Assembly: GCF_006439395.2 (NCBI RefSeq)
Contig: NZ_CP083950.1
Span: 2,604,001-2,668,000, forward strand
Direction of reading: 5' to 3'
Source of the DNA: Mesorhizobium sp. B4-1-4
GTDB lineage: Bacteria; Pseudomonadota; Alphaproteobacteria; Rhizobiales; Rhizobiaceae
DNA length: 64,000 bases
The notes under the pieces: model-generated
What the model was told of the DNA's origin: nothing
Databases searched by the model: none
Seen by the model: the letters and a program-made list of their open reading frames with translations, nothing else
Made by a program: the position numbers and the translations under genes
In this document: piece after piece, positions 8,747 through 17,002 of the stretch
Position numbering within the stretch: position 1 is the stretch's first letter
Layout: every line of letters begins with the position of its first letter

Positions 8747-9511
8747 CTCGGCCGGATCCATGTGCACGATGTGCCTGTCCTCGGGATAGGCGCCGCTGTT
8801 GACGTCGGCGACATATTCGGAGAATGCGGCGACCCGCTCCGCTTGCAGCCGGTCACACTCGGCGGCGAAGTTGCGATAGACTTTGGAATGGCGGGGCATG
8901 TGACCACGGTTCTGGCCAAGAATATCCTCGGCGAACAGATATTGCGCGTCGCAGCCCGTGCCCGCCCCCATCGACAGCATGATGAGCGGAGTACGCTCCG
9001 AGATCGCCTTCGCCACCTCGACCGGCACCACTTCGATCTCGGCGCCGATGGCGCCGGCCGCCTCCAGTTGCTTCACCGCCTCGAAAACCTGCATGGCGGC
9101 GTCGGCGGTCTTGCCGACGGCCTTGAAGCCACCGGTCCAGGTCGCGCGCGATGGAATGAGGCCGACATGGCCGATAACGGGGATAGCATCGTCGGCCATC
9201 CGCTTGATGGTGGCGTAGCCGGCGCTGCAATAGACCGCGTCGGCGCCGGCCTTGTAGAGGCGGAAGGCCCAGCGGACGAAATCATCCGCCGTGCCGATCT
9301 CGAAGAAATTCTCGCCCGGCATGGTGAACAGGCTGGGGGCTGCATCGCGGTATTGCGGGTTGAGCACCAGTTCGGGCGGCACCGAGACGATGTCGACCCC
9401 TGCCCGTTCGGCGGCCTCGGCCTCGTCCAGGGTCAGAACACGCAGCATGGTCAGTTGGCGCTTACCCTTCATCGCGCGCAGATCGGCGACGGTCGGTCTC
9501 TTTCGGCTCAT
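8711..9511 (-). CDS. PanB-superfamily (ketopantoate hydroxymethyltransferase-like) protein
   Basis: A 266-residue TIM-barrel protein that resembles PanB in GHVGLIPSRATWTGGFKAVGKT and in EVVPVEVAKAI with the following GAGTGCDAQYL. The PanB magnesium ligands known from E. coli (Asp45, Asp84, Glu114 in GDS, ADLPF and IEGG) are not visible: the matching stretches read VSVPPEL and YCSAG. It is therefore probably not a pantothenate enzyme but a lyase or aldolase with another substrate. The start at MSRKRPT was chosen because AAGGA lies 10 bases upstream; an ATG six codons earlier is weaker. It is the last gene of the catabolic run. Confidence 0.75.
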   Translation of the reverse strand: MSRKRPTVADLRAMKGKRQLTMLRVLTLDEAEAAERAGVDIVSVPPELVLNPQYRDAAPSLFTMPGENFFEIGTADDFVRWAFRLYKAGADAVYCSAGYATIKRMADDAIPVIGHVGLIPSRATWTGGFKAVGKTADAAMQVFEAVKQLEAAGAIGAEIEVVPVEVAKAISERTPLIMLSMGAGTGCDAQYLFAEDILGQNRGHMPRHSKVYRNFAAECDRLQAERVAAFSEYVADVNSGAYPEDRHIVHMDPAELRLFLDKVSLM

Positions 9512-9555
9512 CGAACTTTGTTCCTTCATTGTGTTGGGGATGCCATGTCGGCCGA

Positions 9556-9870
9556 TCAGTCGATCTCGATCATCACCTTACCGGCCTCGACCTTGACCGG
9601 ATAGGTCTTGAGATTGACGCAGACCGGCGCGCCCTTGGCCTGGCCGGTCTTGTAGTTGAAACGGCCATTGTGTTTCGGGCATTCGATGATGTCGTCCATC
9701 ACCAGCCCGTCGGCCAGATGCGCCTTCTCATGCGTGCAATAGCCGTCGGTGGCGAAGAACTCGTCATCCGGCGAACGGTAGACCGCGAAGGTGCGGCCGC
9801 CATGATCGAAGCGAATGACATCCTCTTCCTCGACGTCGTCCACCGCGCACGCTTCAACCCAATTGGCCAT
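9556..9870 (-). CDS. Rieske-type [2Fe-2S] ferredoxin, MocE-like
   Basis: A 104-residue soluble Rieske protein. The cluster ligands are Cys45-x-His47 (CTHEKAHLADG) and Cys64-x2-His67 (CPKHNGRF), the exact two-loop pattern. Its size fits stand-alone Rieske ferredoxins that deliver electrons to oxygenases, such as MocE of the rhizopine pathway. It lies 28 bp downstream of a membrane diiron hydroxylase gene, so it is the likely electron donor for that enzyme. No ferredoxin reductase (MocF) is encoded beside it; one must come from elsewhere. Confidence 0.88.
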   Translation of the reverse strand: MANWVEACAVDDVEEEDVIRFDHGGRTFAVYRSPDDEFFATDGYCTHEKAHLADGLVMDDIIECPKHNGRFNYKTGQAKGAPVCVNLKTYPVKVEAGKVMIEID

Positions 9871-9898
9871 CTCGGGCTCCTCACGACATTGGCGATCG

Positions 9899-10978
9899 CT
9901 ACTCGGCCGCCGCCGACATATCGGCCCCATGGAACTCGCCGCGATAGGGTCTGGCCGTCGGCGGCAGTTCACGCTTGAGGTAATAGTCCTCGTATCTCAG
10001 CTGCCTGAGCAGCACCGGCCAGACCTCGCGATAGGCATGCCACATCGACGGGTTCGGCTCCGGCAAATCGTGCTTGATCAGTTCGTGCAGCCTTGGCAGC
10101 GCGTGATAGGGCACCATCGGGAACATGTGGTGTTCGACATGGTAGTTCATGTTCCAGTAGATGAACCGGCTGATCGGGTTCATGTAGACGGTGCGGGTGT
10201 TGAGCCGGTGATCGACGACATTGTCGGCAAGGCCGATATGCTGCAGCAGGCCGGTCGTCACCATATGCCAGGTGCCGTAGAGGCGCGGCACACCGATCAG
10301 CACCAGCGGCACCCATGATCTAAGCCCGATCGCGAGAGCGATCGTCGCGACATAGATGGCGACATGCCAGCGGGCCGCGACCACGGCCTTGGGCTGTTCC
10401 ATCTCCGGGATGTAGCTCTTCTCGTCGTCAGACAGCGTGCCGAAAGCCTGGCGCACAAGCGTCGGCAGCGAATAGCGGAAGTCGAGAATGCCGGTGAAGG
10501 CCAGCGCCGCCTTCAACAGGTCCGGCGGACGCATGACGGCAATCTCGGCATCGCGGCCGACGATGATGGTGTCGGTGTGGTGGCGGGCATGGCTCCAGCG
10601 CCATTGCACGGGATTGCGCATCAGCATGAAGGAGGCGATGTGGTAAACCACGTCGTTCATCCAGCGCGTGCGGAACGCCGTGCCGTGGCCGCATTCATGC
10701 CAGCGCGAGTCGCTGGACGAGCCGTAGAGCACGCCGTAGACGAACAGGAACGGCACCACCCACCCCGAGCCCCAGAACCAGACGATCCCGGCGGCCGAGC
10801 CCAGGATCGCCGCGAGCCAGATCGCCGTGTCGCGGATCGCCGGGCCGTCGCAGCGCCGCATCAACTCCTTCATCGCCTTGCGCGGCACGTCGGTGTGATA
10901 CCACTCGGCCGAGGCCAGGCCGGTCTCGATCGCGATCCGTGTGCTTTCGCCGACCAGGCTGTAGTCGCGCTTCGCCAT
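9899..10978 (-). CDS. Membrane diiron hydroxylase/fatty acid desaturase family, MocD-like
   Basis: A 359-residue integral-membrane oxygenase with the three histidine boxes of the desaturase/hydroxylase family: HECGH (94-98), HARHH (130-134) and HVEHH (280-284), plus an extra histidine at QHIG (247). Four or so membrane segments are visible. The family uses O2 and electrons from a ferredoxin. In rhizopine degraders the homologue MocD acts with MocE in demethylating 3-O-methyl-scyllo-inosamine; a lipid substrate is equally possible. Gene order next to the Rieske ferredoxin favours a small-molecule hydroxylase. Confidence 0.85.
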   Translation of the reverse strand: MAKRDYSLVGESTRIAIETGLASAEWYHTDVPRKAMKELMRRCDGPAIRDTAIWLAAILGSAAGIVWFWGSGWVVPFLFVYGVLYGSSSDSRWHECGHGTAFRTRWMNDVVYHIASFMLMRNPVQWRWSHARHHTDTIIVGRDAEIAVMRPPDLLKAALAFTGILDFRYSLPTLVRQAFGTLSDDEKSYIPEMEQPKAVVAARWHVAIYVATIALAIGLRSWVPLVLIGVPRLYGTWHMVTTGLLQHIGLADNVVDHRLNTRTVYMNPISRFIYWNMNYHVEHHMFPMVPYHALPRLHELIKHDLPEPNPSMWHAYREVWPVLLRQLRYEDYYLKRELPPTARPYRGEFHGADMSAAAE

Positions 10979-10996
10979 CGTCTTCTCCCGCTGGCC

Positions 10997-11911
10997 TCAA
11001 AGGCCGTTGGCGCGGAATTTCCCGTCCAGAAATGTCTTGGCGCGCGGCACGTCGTCCTCGGTCAGATGCTCGATGATGACAGGGATGTTCGGGTGCTTCT
11101 CGCTGAGCCGTCTGAGATAGAGATCGTAGTTGAGCGAGCCGAGACCAGGAGCGGGCAGTTCGATCTCGCCGACGCCACGGAATGTCAGCCCCTCATGGGC
11201 GTTCTCGTCGCCGATGTCCGCATGCTTTTCCGACTTGTCGCCGCCCGAGCGCTTGACGTCCTTGGCGTGCGCGATCCTGATCTTTTCGGCCAGCGTGTCG
11301 AACACCTGGTTCAGCACCTGGTCCATGCGATCGATGTTGTGGGCCTCGAAATAATTGGTCGGGTCCATCAACAGGCCGAGCCCGGGGTGATCGACCTGCG
11401 CGAACATTTTCACCGTCTCCTCGACCGAGCCGACGACATTGTTGACATAGGTTTCGAGCAGGAACACCGCGCCGTGGTCATAGGCCGTCCGGGCAAGGTC
11501 GGAGATCACCTTGCGGCATTCCTCGAAACCCTCTTCGGTCTTGTTCCTGGGATGATGCACCCAGTCGGATTCGGTGTTGTAGGTGCCGGTTTCGGAGATC
11601 ACATAGGGCGAGCCGAAATCGCGCGCGTTGCGGATGATCTCCTTGAGATAGCCGACGCGCCTTTCGCGCTCGGCTTTGTCGGGATGGATGATGTTGGTGT
11701 AGCCTGAAATGCAGCAGACCGGCAGATTGTGGTCGCGGAATGTATCGCGGACCTTTTTTGCCTTATCCCTGGTGATCTGTCCCGCCGACAGGTCGATATC
11801 CCTGAAATGCAGGTCGAGCTGCACGGTGTTGAAACCGAGCCCGCGGATGCGCCTGGCGGCCTCATCCAGCTCGTAAGGAAAATAGCCTGTAAAGATACCT
11901 GCCTGCATCAT
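10997..11911 (-). CDS. Sugar phosphate isomerase/epimerase-like TIM-barrel protein (MocC/IolE-like)
   Basis: A 304-residue AP-endonuclease-2-like TIM barrel. Metal-binding positions of the family are seen at ETGTYN near residue 123, ETYVNN near 167, MDPTNYFE near 194, HAKDVKR near 226 and a final VIIEHLTEDD. Relatives isomerise, epimerise or dehydrate sugars and inositols; MocC and IolE belong to this superfamily. It is placed between a MocA-like dehydrogenase and a MocD-like hydroxylase. A GGGAGGA site precedes the start, 9-10 bases before MMQAGIF. Confidence 0.82.
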   Translation of the reverse strand: MMQAGIFTGYFPYELDEAARRIRGLGFNTVQLDLHFRDIDLSAGQITRDKAKKVRDTFRDHNLPVCCISGYTNIIHPDKAERERRVGYLKEIIRNARDFGSPYVISETGTYNTESDWVHHPRNKTEEGFEECRKVISDLARTAYDHGAVFLLETYVNNVVGSVEETVKMFAQVDHPGLGLLMDPTNYFEAHNIDRMDQVLNQVFDTLAEKIRIAHAKDVKRSGGDKSEKHADIGDENAHEGLTFRGVGEIELPAPGLGSLNYDLYLRRLSEKHPNIPVIIEHLTEDDVPRAKTFLDGKFRANGL

Positions 11912-11968
11912 GGGGTGAAGTCCTCCCGGTAAGCGATTCAGTGGCCATACTAATCCGTGGCCGGATGT

Positions 11969-13057
11969 TCAGTCGGTCGAGATTTCGGAGAGCCTGACGG
12001 TGCGGCCTTTTGCCATCGAGCGATAGCCGGCTTCGACCAGCGCCATGGTCTTGACGTTGTCGGCGACCGACAGCGCCGGCGGCGTGCCGGTCTTTACGGC
12101 ATATTGAAGCTGCTCCATCACGCCGATGAAGGCGTGCGGGAACCACATCGTGTCCCAGCTCGGACTGACCCATTCTCCGCCGGTCGTCTCGGTCGAGGCA
12201 TAGGTCAAGGTCGATGCCACGCCTGTCGGCCAGCCGATCGTGCCCTTGGCGACACCCTTGGTGCCGTCGACGCGCCAGTTGATGTGCTGATCGTCTCGAT
12301 AGCCCTGCTGACGGGGCCCGGACCACACATCCTCCAGCGACACAGCGAGCACGCCGGAAGGGAACCGCAAGGTCGACACCGTGATGCCATCGGAATGCTC
12401 GAACGTCGTGCGCGGATCCTTGCGCGTTAACGTGGTGATCTCCAGGGGATCACCGAACAGGAAGCGCAGCACGTCGAGATGATGCACGCTCATATTGGCA
12501 AGTGTGAGCCGGTCGTAATCGGCGAGGAAGGCTTGCCAGTGCGGGATCGCGTGCATGTCGATCTGCGCGAAGACGATGTCGCCGAGCGCGCCACTGTGGA
12601 TGATCTGCTTCAGCACGCGCATCGACTGGTCGTAGCGCATGTTCTGGTTGACCGAGAGGATCTTGCCTGAAATCGCCGCCTCGTCGCGCAGCTTGACGGC
12701 TTCCTCGACTGACAGCGCCAACGGCTTCTGCGCCAGGATCGCCTTGATGTGCTTCTGCTTGAGCGCGTGGCGGATCAACGCCGGCTGCTGGTCGGGAGGA
12801 AAGGCAAGGTCGACGATCTCGACATTGTTGTCTTCGATCAGCTGCTCCGGCGTGTCATGCACGGTCGGGATGTCCCAGCGTGTGGCGACCTTCTCGGCGC
12901 TGGCCTTCGTCCGCGACGCGATCGCCACCACTGGAAATTCGGCCTGGGCGTAAGCGCCCAGGTGGCACTCGGCCATGATCATACCGGCGCCGACGCAGCC
13001 GATCCGGTATTCCCTGGCGCGCACCTTGACGTCCGGCTCGAAACCCATGCTCGCCAT
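11969..13057 (-). CDS. Gfo/Idh/MocA-family oxidoreductase
   Basis: A 362-residue NAD(P)-dependent dehydrogenase. The Rossmann motif is RIGCVGAGMIMAECHL, and the family catalytic motif AQKPLALSVEEA (usual EKP, here QKP) comes near residue 110. MRYDQSMR and the histidine in ANMSVHHLDVLRF follow as expected. Enzymes of this type oxidise inositols, sugars or amino sugars. The start MASMGFEPD was chosen because GGGAGGA lies 6-7 bases upstream; the longer frame has no ribosome site. A 57-bp gap separates it from the epimerase gene. Confidence 0.87.
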   Translation of the reverse strand: MASMGFEPDVKVRAREYRIGCVGAGMIMAECHLGAYAQAEFPVVAIASRTKASAEKVATRWDIPTVHDTPEQLIEDNNVEIVDLAFPPDQQPALIRHALKQKHIKAILAQKPLALSVEEAVKLRDEAAISGKILSVNQNMRYDQSMRVLKQIIHSGALGDIVFAQIDMHAIPHWQAFLADYDRLTLANMSVHHLDVLRFLFGDPLEITTLTRKDPRTTFEHSDGITVSTLRFPSGVLAVSLEDVWSGPRQQGYRDDQHINWRVDGTKGVAKGTIGWPTGVASTLTYASTETTGGEWVSPSWDTMWFPHAFIGVMEQLQYAVKTGTPPALSVADNVKTMALVEAGYRSMAKGRTVRLSEISTD

Positions 13058-13217
13058 CCAATCCTCCCCGAGAAACTGGATATAACGCCATGGCCCCGGC
13101 ATCGGCCAAGGCCTGCACCATCATTTCCCATCAGCACAATGGAGGTGAGAGCCGCGAAGGTTCAAATGCAAAAAGGACGGCTCAGTTGGGCGCGGCGTCG
13201 AAGAGTGATGTTCTATC

Positions 13218-13667
13218 TTATTGAACCTCAGCGACCGCGGCATCGACAAAGCTGACGACCGCCCCGCCATCCTCGCCAGCACCGATCGCAATGCGCCCGC
13301 CGGAGGCGATGCCCGCAATGTCGCAAACCACGAGCGGCATACTGATCCCGTAAAGAAACTCGGCGACGATGGCGCCGACGGCGAGGATCGGGTCCGGCCT
13401 CTCCAGAAGGATACCTGCGGGCGCCGTGCCCCGGCGGATCGCCTCGGCCAGGACAGAGGACGAGGAAGACGACCCACGCCCGCTCGGCATGACGAGGATC
13501 TTGCCGGCGACGTTCTGGCCGAGGCCGGGGTGCGAATGATCTGTTATGTCGCCGGTTTCGGCATCTATGCCACCCCAGAAGCTGAGCGGCTGCGAAAACA
13601 CCAAGCTGTGTCCCTCTGCTGCGCCGATCAGTTGGAAGCTGCCTGCTCGTTCGATCAGCTTGCTCAT
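13218..13667 (-). CDS. Aconitase X small (swivel) subunit, DUF126
   Basis: A 149-residue swivelling-domain protein. It shows SFWGGIDAETGDITDHSHPGLGQ near residue 30, then VMPSGRGSSSSSSVLAEAIRRG, which is the conserved phosphate/substrate loop of DUF126. It forms a heterodimer with the large aconitase X subunit. Its ATG overlaps the large-subunit stop (ATGA), so both are made in a fixed ratio. Characterised bacterial two-subunit aconitase X enzymes dehydrate cis-3-hydroxy-L-proline to pyrroline-2-carboxylate; that specificity is a family-based guess here. Confidence 0.85.
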   Translation of the reverse strand: MSKLIERAGSFQLIGAAEGHSLVFSQPLSFWGGIDAETGDITDHSHPGLGQNVAGKILVMPSGRGSSSSSSVLAEAIRRGTAPAGILLERPDPILAVGAIVAEFLYGISMPLVVCDIAGIASGGRIAIGAGEDGGAVVSFVDAAVAEVQ

Positions 13668-14914
13668 GACGTACCTCGCACGACATGCCCGACAGCGGCG
13701 GAACGGATGCAATCCCTCATCTCGGCGAAAGCGACAGTCACGCCGATATTGCCCGGCGCGTAATGTGCCCATTTGCCGGAATTAGTCATAACCACGCCGT
13801 CGAGCCGTTCGAGGATCGCGGTGACATAGGTGCAGGTGTCGGCGACGGGGATCAGGCCGAACGCCTCCATGCCGTCAAGCGCGCCCTCCTCCTGCAGCCG
13901 CGTCAGCGTCGCCCGCCCGGTGCTGACATAGATCGGAATGCCCTTGCCAGGCGCGACCTCGCGCAGCATGGGCAACAGGCGCATCCATTCTTCGTGGGAA
14001 AAGTGCGGCGTGCCCAGCGACACGGCCGAGAGCGGCGCACCGTCGGCCACTCCAGACAGCCTGGCCAACGCATGATCGACGTCGGCACGGCTGATACGGA
14101 TAGTCTCCTCGGGCGCCATGCCCTGGAATGCGTCATCAAGCGTTTCCGCTTCCGGCGTGATGCCGACCGCATGAAACAGCGCCACGGCGCCGGTCGTTGC
14201 GGCCGCGGCACCCAGCGCCTTCAACTGGTCCTCGTCGCGCGGTTGCGGCAGGCCAGTGACAACCGGGACACGATCGCCGCTTGCTTGCCCGATGATCAGC
14301 CCGACGCCGACAAACAGGCTGTCGCTCGGTTCCGGATCGGCAACCGCCAGTTCGAACAGGATGCGCCCGCGCCGGTTTTCGCTGAGATGCAAGCCCCAGG
14401 CCGGCGCGCGTCCGGTCATGGCGCAGCACAGATCGATGAAGTCGCCATAGCGGTTGGTACGCGCGCCGATGACCGAATTGGCGAAGACGATGGCGTTGGA
14501 TTCGCCCCAGGCTATCTGCTGCCCGAATTCGGGCCGGAACCGCGTCTGGTAGGGCGCGCAGGTGAAGGTCGCCTGGCAGCCAAGCTCCAGATGCGCCTTC
14601 ATCAGCCGTCGCGCTGGCACTTCCTCCGCTGCCGCCATCTTCACCATGCCTGGATGGATGAGGTCGAACGAGCCGACATTGAGCGTCGTCGGTACCAGCA
14701 CGCGGCCGCCGCCCTCGACCAGCCGTTCGACGAAATCGAGCCCTGCCTTGCCGTGATAGAGACAGCCATCGATATGGGCGCCGGTGATGTCGAGCAGGCT
14801 GCCTGCTCCGACGGCTTTGGAGAAGGCGACGAGGGTTTTCATGGCGGCTGCGGCCGATGGACCTTGCTCGCCGTCGAGCATGGATTGATCTCCGACAGTC
14901 AATTCCAAAGTCAT
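13664..14914 (-). CDS. Aconitase X catalytic (large) subunit, DUF521
   Basis: A 416-residue protein matching the aconitase X catalytic domain, with SLLDITGAHIDGCLYHGKAG near residue 40, VLVPTTLNVGSFDL near 72, AWGESNAIVFANSVIGARTNRYGD near 135, and C-terminal DTCTYV and MTNSGKWAHYAPG. The family dehydrates hydroxy acids or, in the mevalonate-related archaeal branch, phosphomevalonate; bacterial stand-alone pairs act on cis-3-hydroxyproline. It leads the lower part of the catabolic run and is preceded by a 190-bp inverted repeat separating it from the transporter genes. Confidence 0.85.
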   Translation of the reverse strand: MTLELTVGDQSMLDGEQGPSAAAAMKTLVAFSKAVGAGSLLDITGAHIDGCLYHGKAGLDFVERLVEGGGRVLVPTTLNVGSFDLIHPGMVKMAAAEEVPARRLMKAHLELGCQATFTCAPYQTRFRPEFGQQIAWGESNAIVFANSVIGARTNRYGDFIDLCCAMTGRAPAWGLHLSENRRGRILFELAVADPEPSDSLFVGVGLIIGQASGDRVPVVTGLPQPRDEDQLKALGAAAATTGAVALFHAVGITPEAETLDDAFQGMAPEETIRISRADVDHALARLSGVADGAPLSAVSLGTPHFSHEEWMRLLPMLREVAPGKGIPIYVSTGRATLTRLQEEGALDGMEAFGLIPVADTCTYVTAILERLDGVVMTNSGKWAHYAPGNIGVTVAFAEMRDCIRSAAVGHVVRGTS

Positions 14915-14940
14915 CGGTACTCCAGAAGCTTACTCGACAG

Positions 14941-15130
14941 TATGGCGGGACAGCGCCCCCCTCTGCCCTACCGGACATCTCCCCCACGAGGGGGGAGATT
15001 GGCAGCTTCGGCCTTATTGCACTTTTTGCAACGTGGAATTCCGCGAAACCGGCGATAACAGCCGATCTCCCCCCTCGTGGGGGAGATGTCCGGCAGGACA
15101 GAGGGGGGCGCGAAGGAACGCCAGCGGCCC
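14941..15130. repeat. Paired palindromic intergenic repeat (type A, two inverted arms)
   Basis: Two arms of about 60 bp face each other. Left arm: GGGACAGCGCCCCCCTCTGC followed by CCGGACATCTCCCCCACGAGGGGGGAGATT. Right arm: the inverse, GATCTCCCCCCTCGTGGGGGAGATGTCCGGCAGGACAGAGGGGGGCGC. Each arm has its own hairpin around CTCCCCC...GGGGGAG. It fills the gap between the transporter ATPase and aconitase X genes. Related copies occur at 28188-28405, 38510-38590, 53868-54527 and 55890-56105. Confidence 0.85.
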
Positions 15131-15146
15131 ATCTATCGACAGCGAC

Positions 15147-16214
15147 CTAATCCCCCGCGATCAGCACCGTGCTCTCCGGCGACCAGCGCAGCACCACGTC
15201 CTGCCCTTCCGCCAGCCGGTCCACGCCGGTGTTCTGCACGATGACCTTCAGCGTCTGGCCGGCACGCTCGACGAAATAGGTGCTGTTGTTGCCGGCAAAG
15301 ATGCGCTTCGACACCTGTCCCCTGAGCATATTGGCATTGGCGGCATCCATGGCCTCGGCATCGGTGTCGATGCGGATGCGCTCGGGCCGCACCGCACAAC
15401 TTGCCTTGGCGCCGGCTGGCAACCGGTTACCCGCGCCGGCCGCGATGGCCGTACCGTCCGGCAGGCGGATACCGTTGCCGGTCGCGTCGCCGCGAAAGAT
15501 GTTGGCGTCGCCGAGGAAGGTGGCGGCGAATTCGCTCTTTGGCCGGTCGTAGATTTCCTCCGGCGGTCCTTCCTGCACCAGCCGGCCGTCGCGCAGAATG
15601 CCGATGCGGTCGCTCATCGTCAGCGCTTCTTCCTGGTCGTGGGTGACGAAGATGGTGGTGATGCCGATCTCGCGCTGGATGCGCTTCAACTCGATCTGCA
15701 TGTCGACGCGCAGCGCCTTGTCGAGCGCGCCGAGCGGCTCGTCGAGCAAAAGCACGCGCGGCTTGGTGACGATCGCGCGCGCCAGCGCCACGCGCTGGCG
15801 CTGGCCGCCGGAGAGCTGGTGCGGGCGCCGGGCGCCAAGCTTGCCGAGTTGCACGAGGTCGAGCGCGCGCTGCACTTCCGTGGCGATCACAGCCTTCGCC
15901 GCGCCGCGCACCGACAGGCCGAAGGCGATATTGTCGGCGACACTCATATTGGGAAACAGCGCATAATTCTGGAACACCATGCCGATGCGCCGCTTTTCCA
16001 CCGGCACCCGCTCGACGCTCTCACCGCCGATGGAAATACGGCCCGAGTCGGGAAAGTCGAAACCGGCGATCTGGCGCAGCAGCGTGGTCTTGCCGCTGCC
16101 GGACGGGCCAAGCAGGGCATAGAAGCCGCCATCGGCGAAATCGATGGAGACATCGTCCAGCGCCTTGTGCGCGCCAAAGCTGCGCGAGACGTTCGATACC
16201 TGCACGCCGGCCAT
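15147..16214 (-). CDS. ABC transporter ATPase, PotA (polyamine/Fe3+) type
   Basis: A 355-residue ATPase with Walker A GPSGSGKTT near residue 37, Q-loop MVFQNYALFPNM, signature LSGGQRQRVALARA, Walker B VLLLDEPLGALD and H-loop FVTHDQEEA. The C-terminal TOBE domain (from about 240, with SCAVRPERIRI) is typical of spermidine/putrescine and related importers. The start MAGVQVSN overlaps the TAA of the upstream permease by one base; the much longer frame through the permease is a shadow. It energises the two downstream-named permeases encoded upstream in the operon. Confidence 0.92.
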   Translation of the reverse strand: MAGVQVSNVSRSFGAHKALDDVSIDFADGGFYALLGPSGSGKTTLLRQIAGFDFPDSGRISIGGESVERVPVEKRRIGMVFQNYALFPNMSVADNIAFGLSVRGAAKAVIATEVQRALDLVQLGKLGARRPHQLSGGQRQRVALARAIVTKPRVLLLDEPLGALDKALRVDMQIELKRIQREIGITTIFVTHDQEEALTMSDRIGILRDGRLVQEGPPEEIYDRPKSEFAATFLGDANIFRGDATGNGIRLPDGTAIAAGAGNRLPAGAKASCAVRPERIRIDTDAEAMDAANANMLRGQVSKRIFAGNNSTYFVERAGQTLKVIVQNTGVDRLAEGQDVVLRWSPESTVLIAGD

Positions 16215-17002
16215 TATTTCTCTCCGCCGAATTTGAAGAAGCGCGCCGTAAGCAGCATCAGCGCCATCGACACGACGATGATGATCGTCGAGACCGCATT
16301 GATCTCGGGCGTGAAACCCTTGCGGATCGCGGCATAGATTTCGACCGGCAGCGTCGTCTGTCCGGGCGTCGACAGGAAGTAGGAGACGACGAACTGGTCG
16401 AACGAAACGGCGAACGCGAACAGCCCGCCGGCGATGACGCCCGGCATGATCCAGGGCAGCGTGACGCGCATCGTCACCTGCCACTGATTGGCGCCAAGCG
16501 AGCGCGCCGCCTCTTCCAGCTCCGGCGCGAAGGTCTGCAGCCGGGCCGAGACGACGACGATGACATAGGGCAGCGCCAGCGCGACATGGCCGAGCAGGAT
16601 GGCGAACAGGCCGCGCCCGATGCCGACGCCGAAGAAGAAGATCAGCATCGCCGTGCCGGTGATCAGCCACGGAATGGCGATCGGTGGAAACAGCAGCGCC
16701 TGCAGCAATTTCTTGCCGCGAAACTCGTAACGAAAGAGCGCCAGCGACGCGGCCGTGCCAAGAACCACACAGATGACTGTCGTGATGACGGCGATCTCGA
16801 TGCTGTTCCAGGTCGCCGCGATCAGTTGGTCGTTCTGCCAGAGCGAGGCGTACCACTCGGTCGTCCACTCGAACGGCAGCTGATAGAAGGGCGAGACGTT
16901 GAACGACATCAACGCCATGATGATGATGGGCAGATAGAGGAAGGCCAGCAGCAGCAAGATATAGAGCCGGCCGAGCCATTCGAGGATACGTGTCGTCGCC
17001 AT
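16214..17002 (-). CDS. ABC transporter permease, PotC type
   Basis: A 262-residue inner-membrane permease with six membrane segments. The N-terminal hydrophobic segment YILLLLAFLYLPIIIMALMSFN is typical for PotC-class proteins, and the EAA motif reads LEEAARSLGANQWQVTMRVTLP around residue 165. It pairs with the adjacent PotB-type permease. Its start overlaps the stop of that gene (ATGA) and its stop overlaps the ATPase start by one base. Confidence 0.9.
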   Translation of the reverse strand: MATTRILEWLGRLYILLLLAFLYLPIIIMALMSFNVSPFYQLPFEWTTEWYASLWQNDQLIAATWNSIEIAVITTVICVVLGTAASLALFRYEFRGKKLLQALLFPPIAIPWLITGTAMLIFFFGVGIGRGLFAILLGHVALALPYVIVVVSARLQTFAPELEEAARSLGANQWQVTMRVTLPWIMPGVIAGGLFAFAVSFDQFVVSYFLSTPGQTTLPVEIYAAIRKGFTPEINAVSTIIIVVSMALMLLTARFFKFGGEK

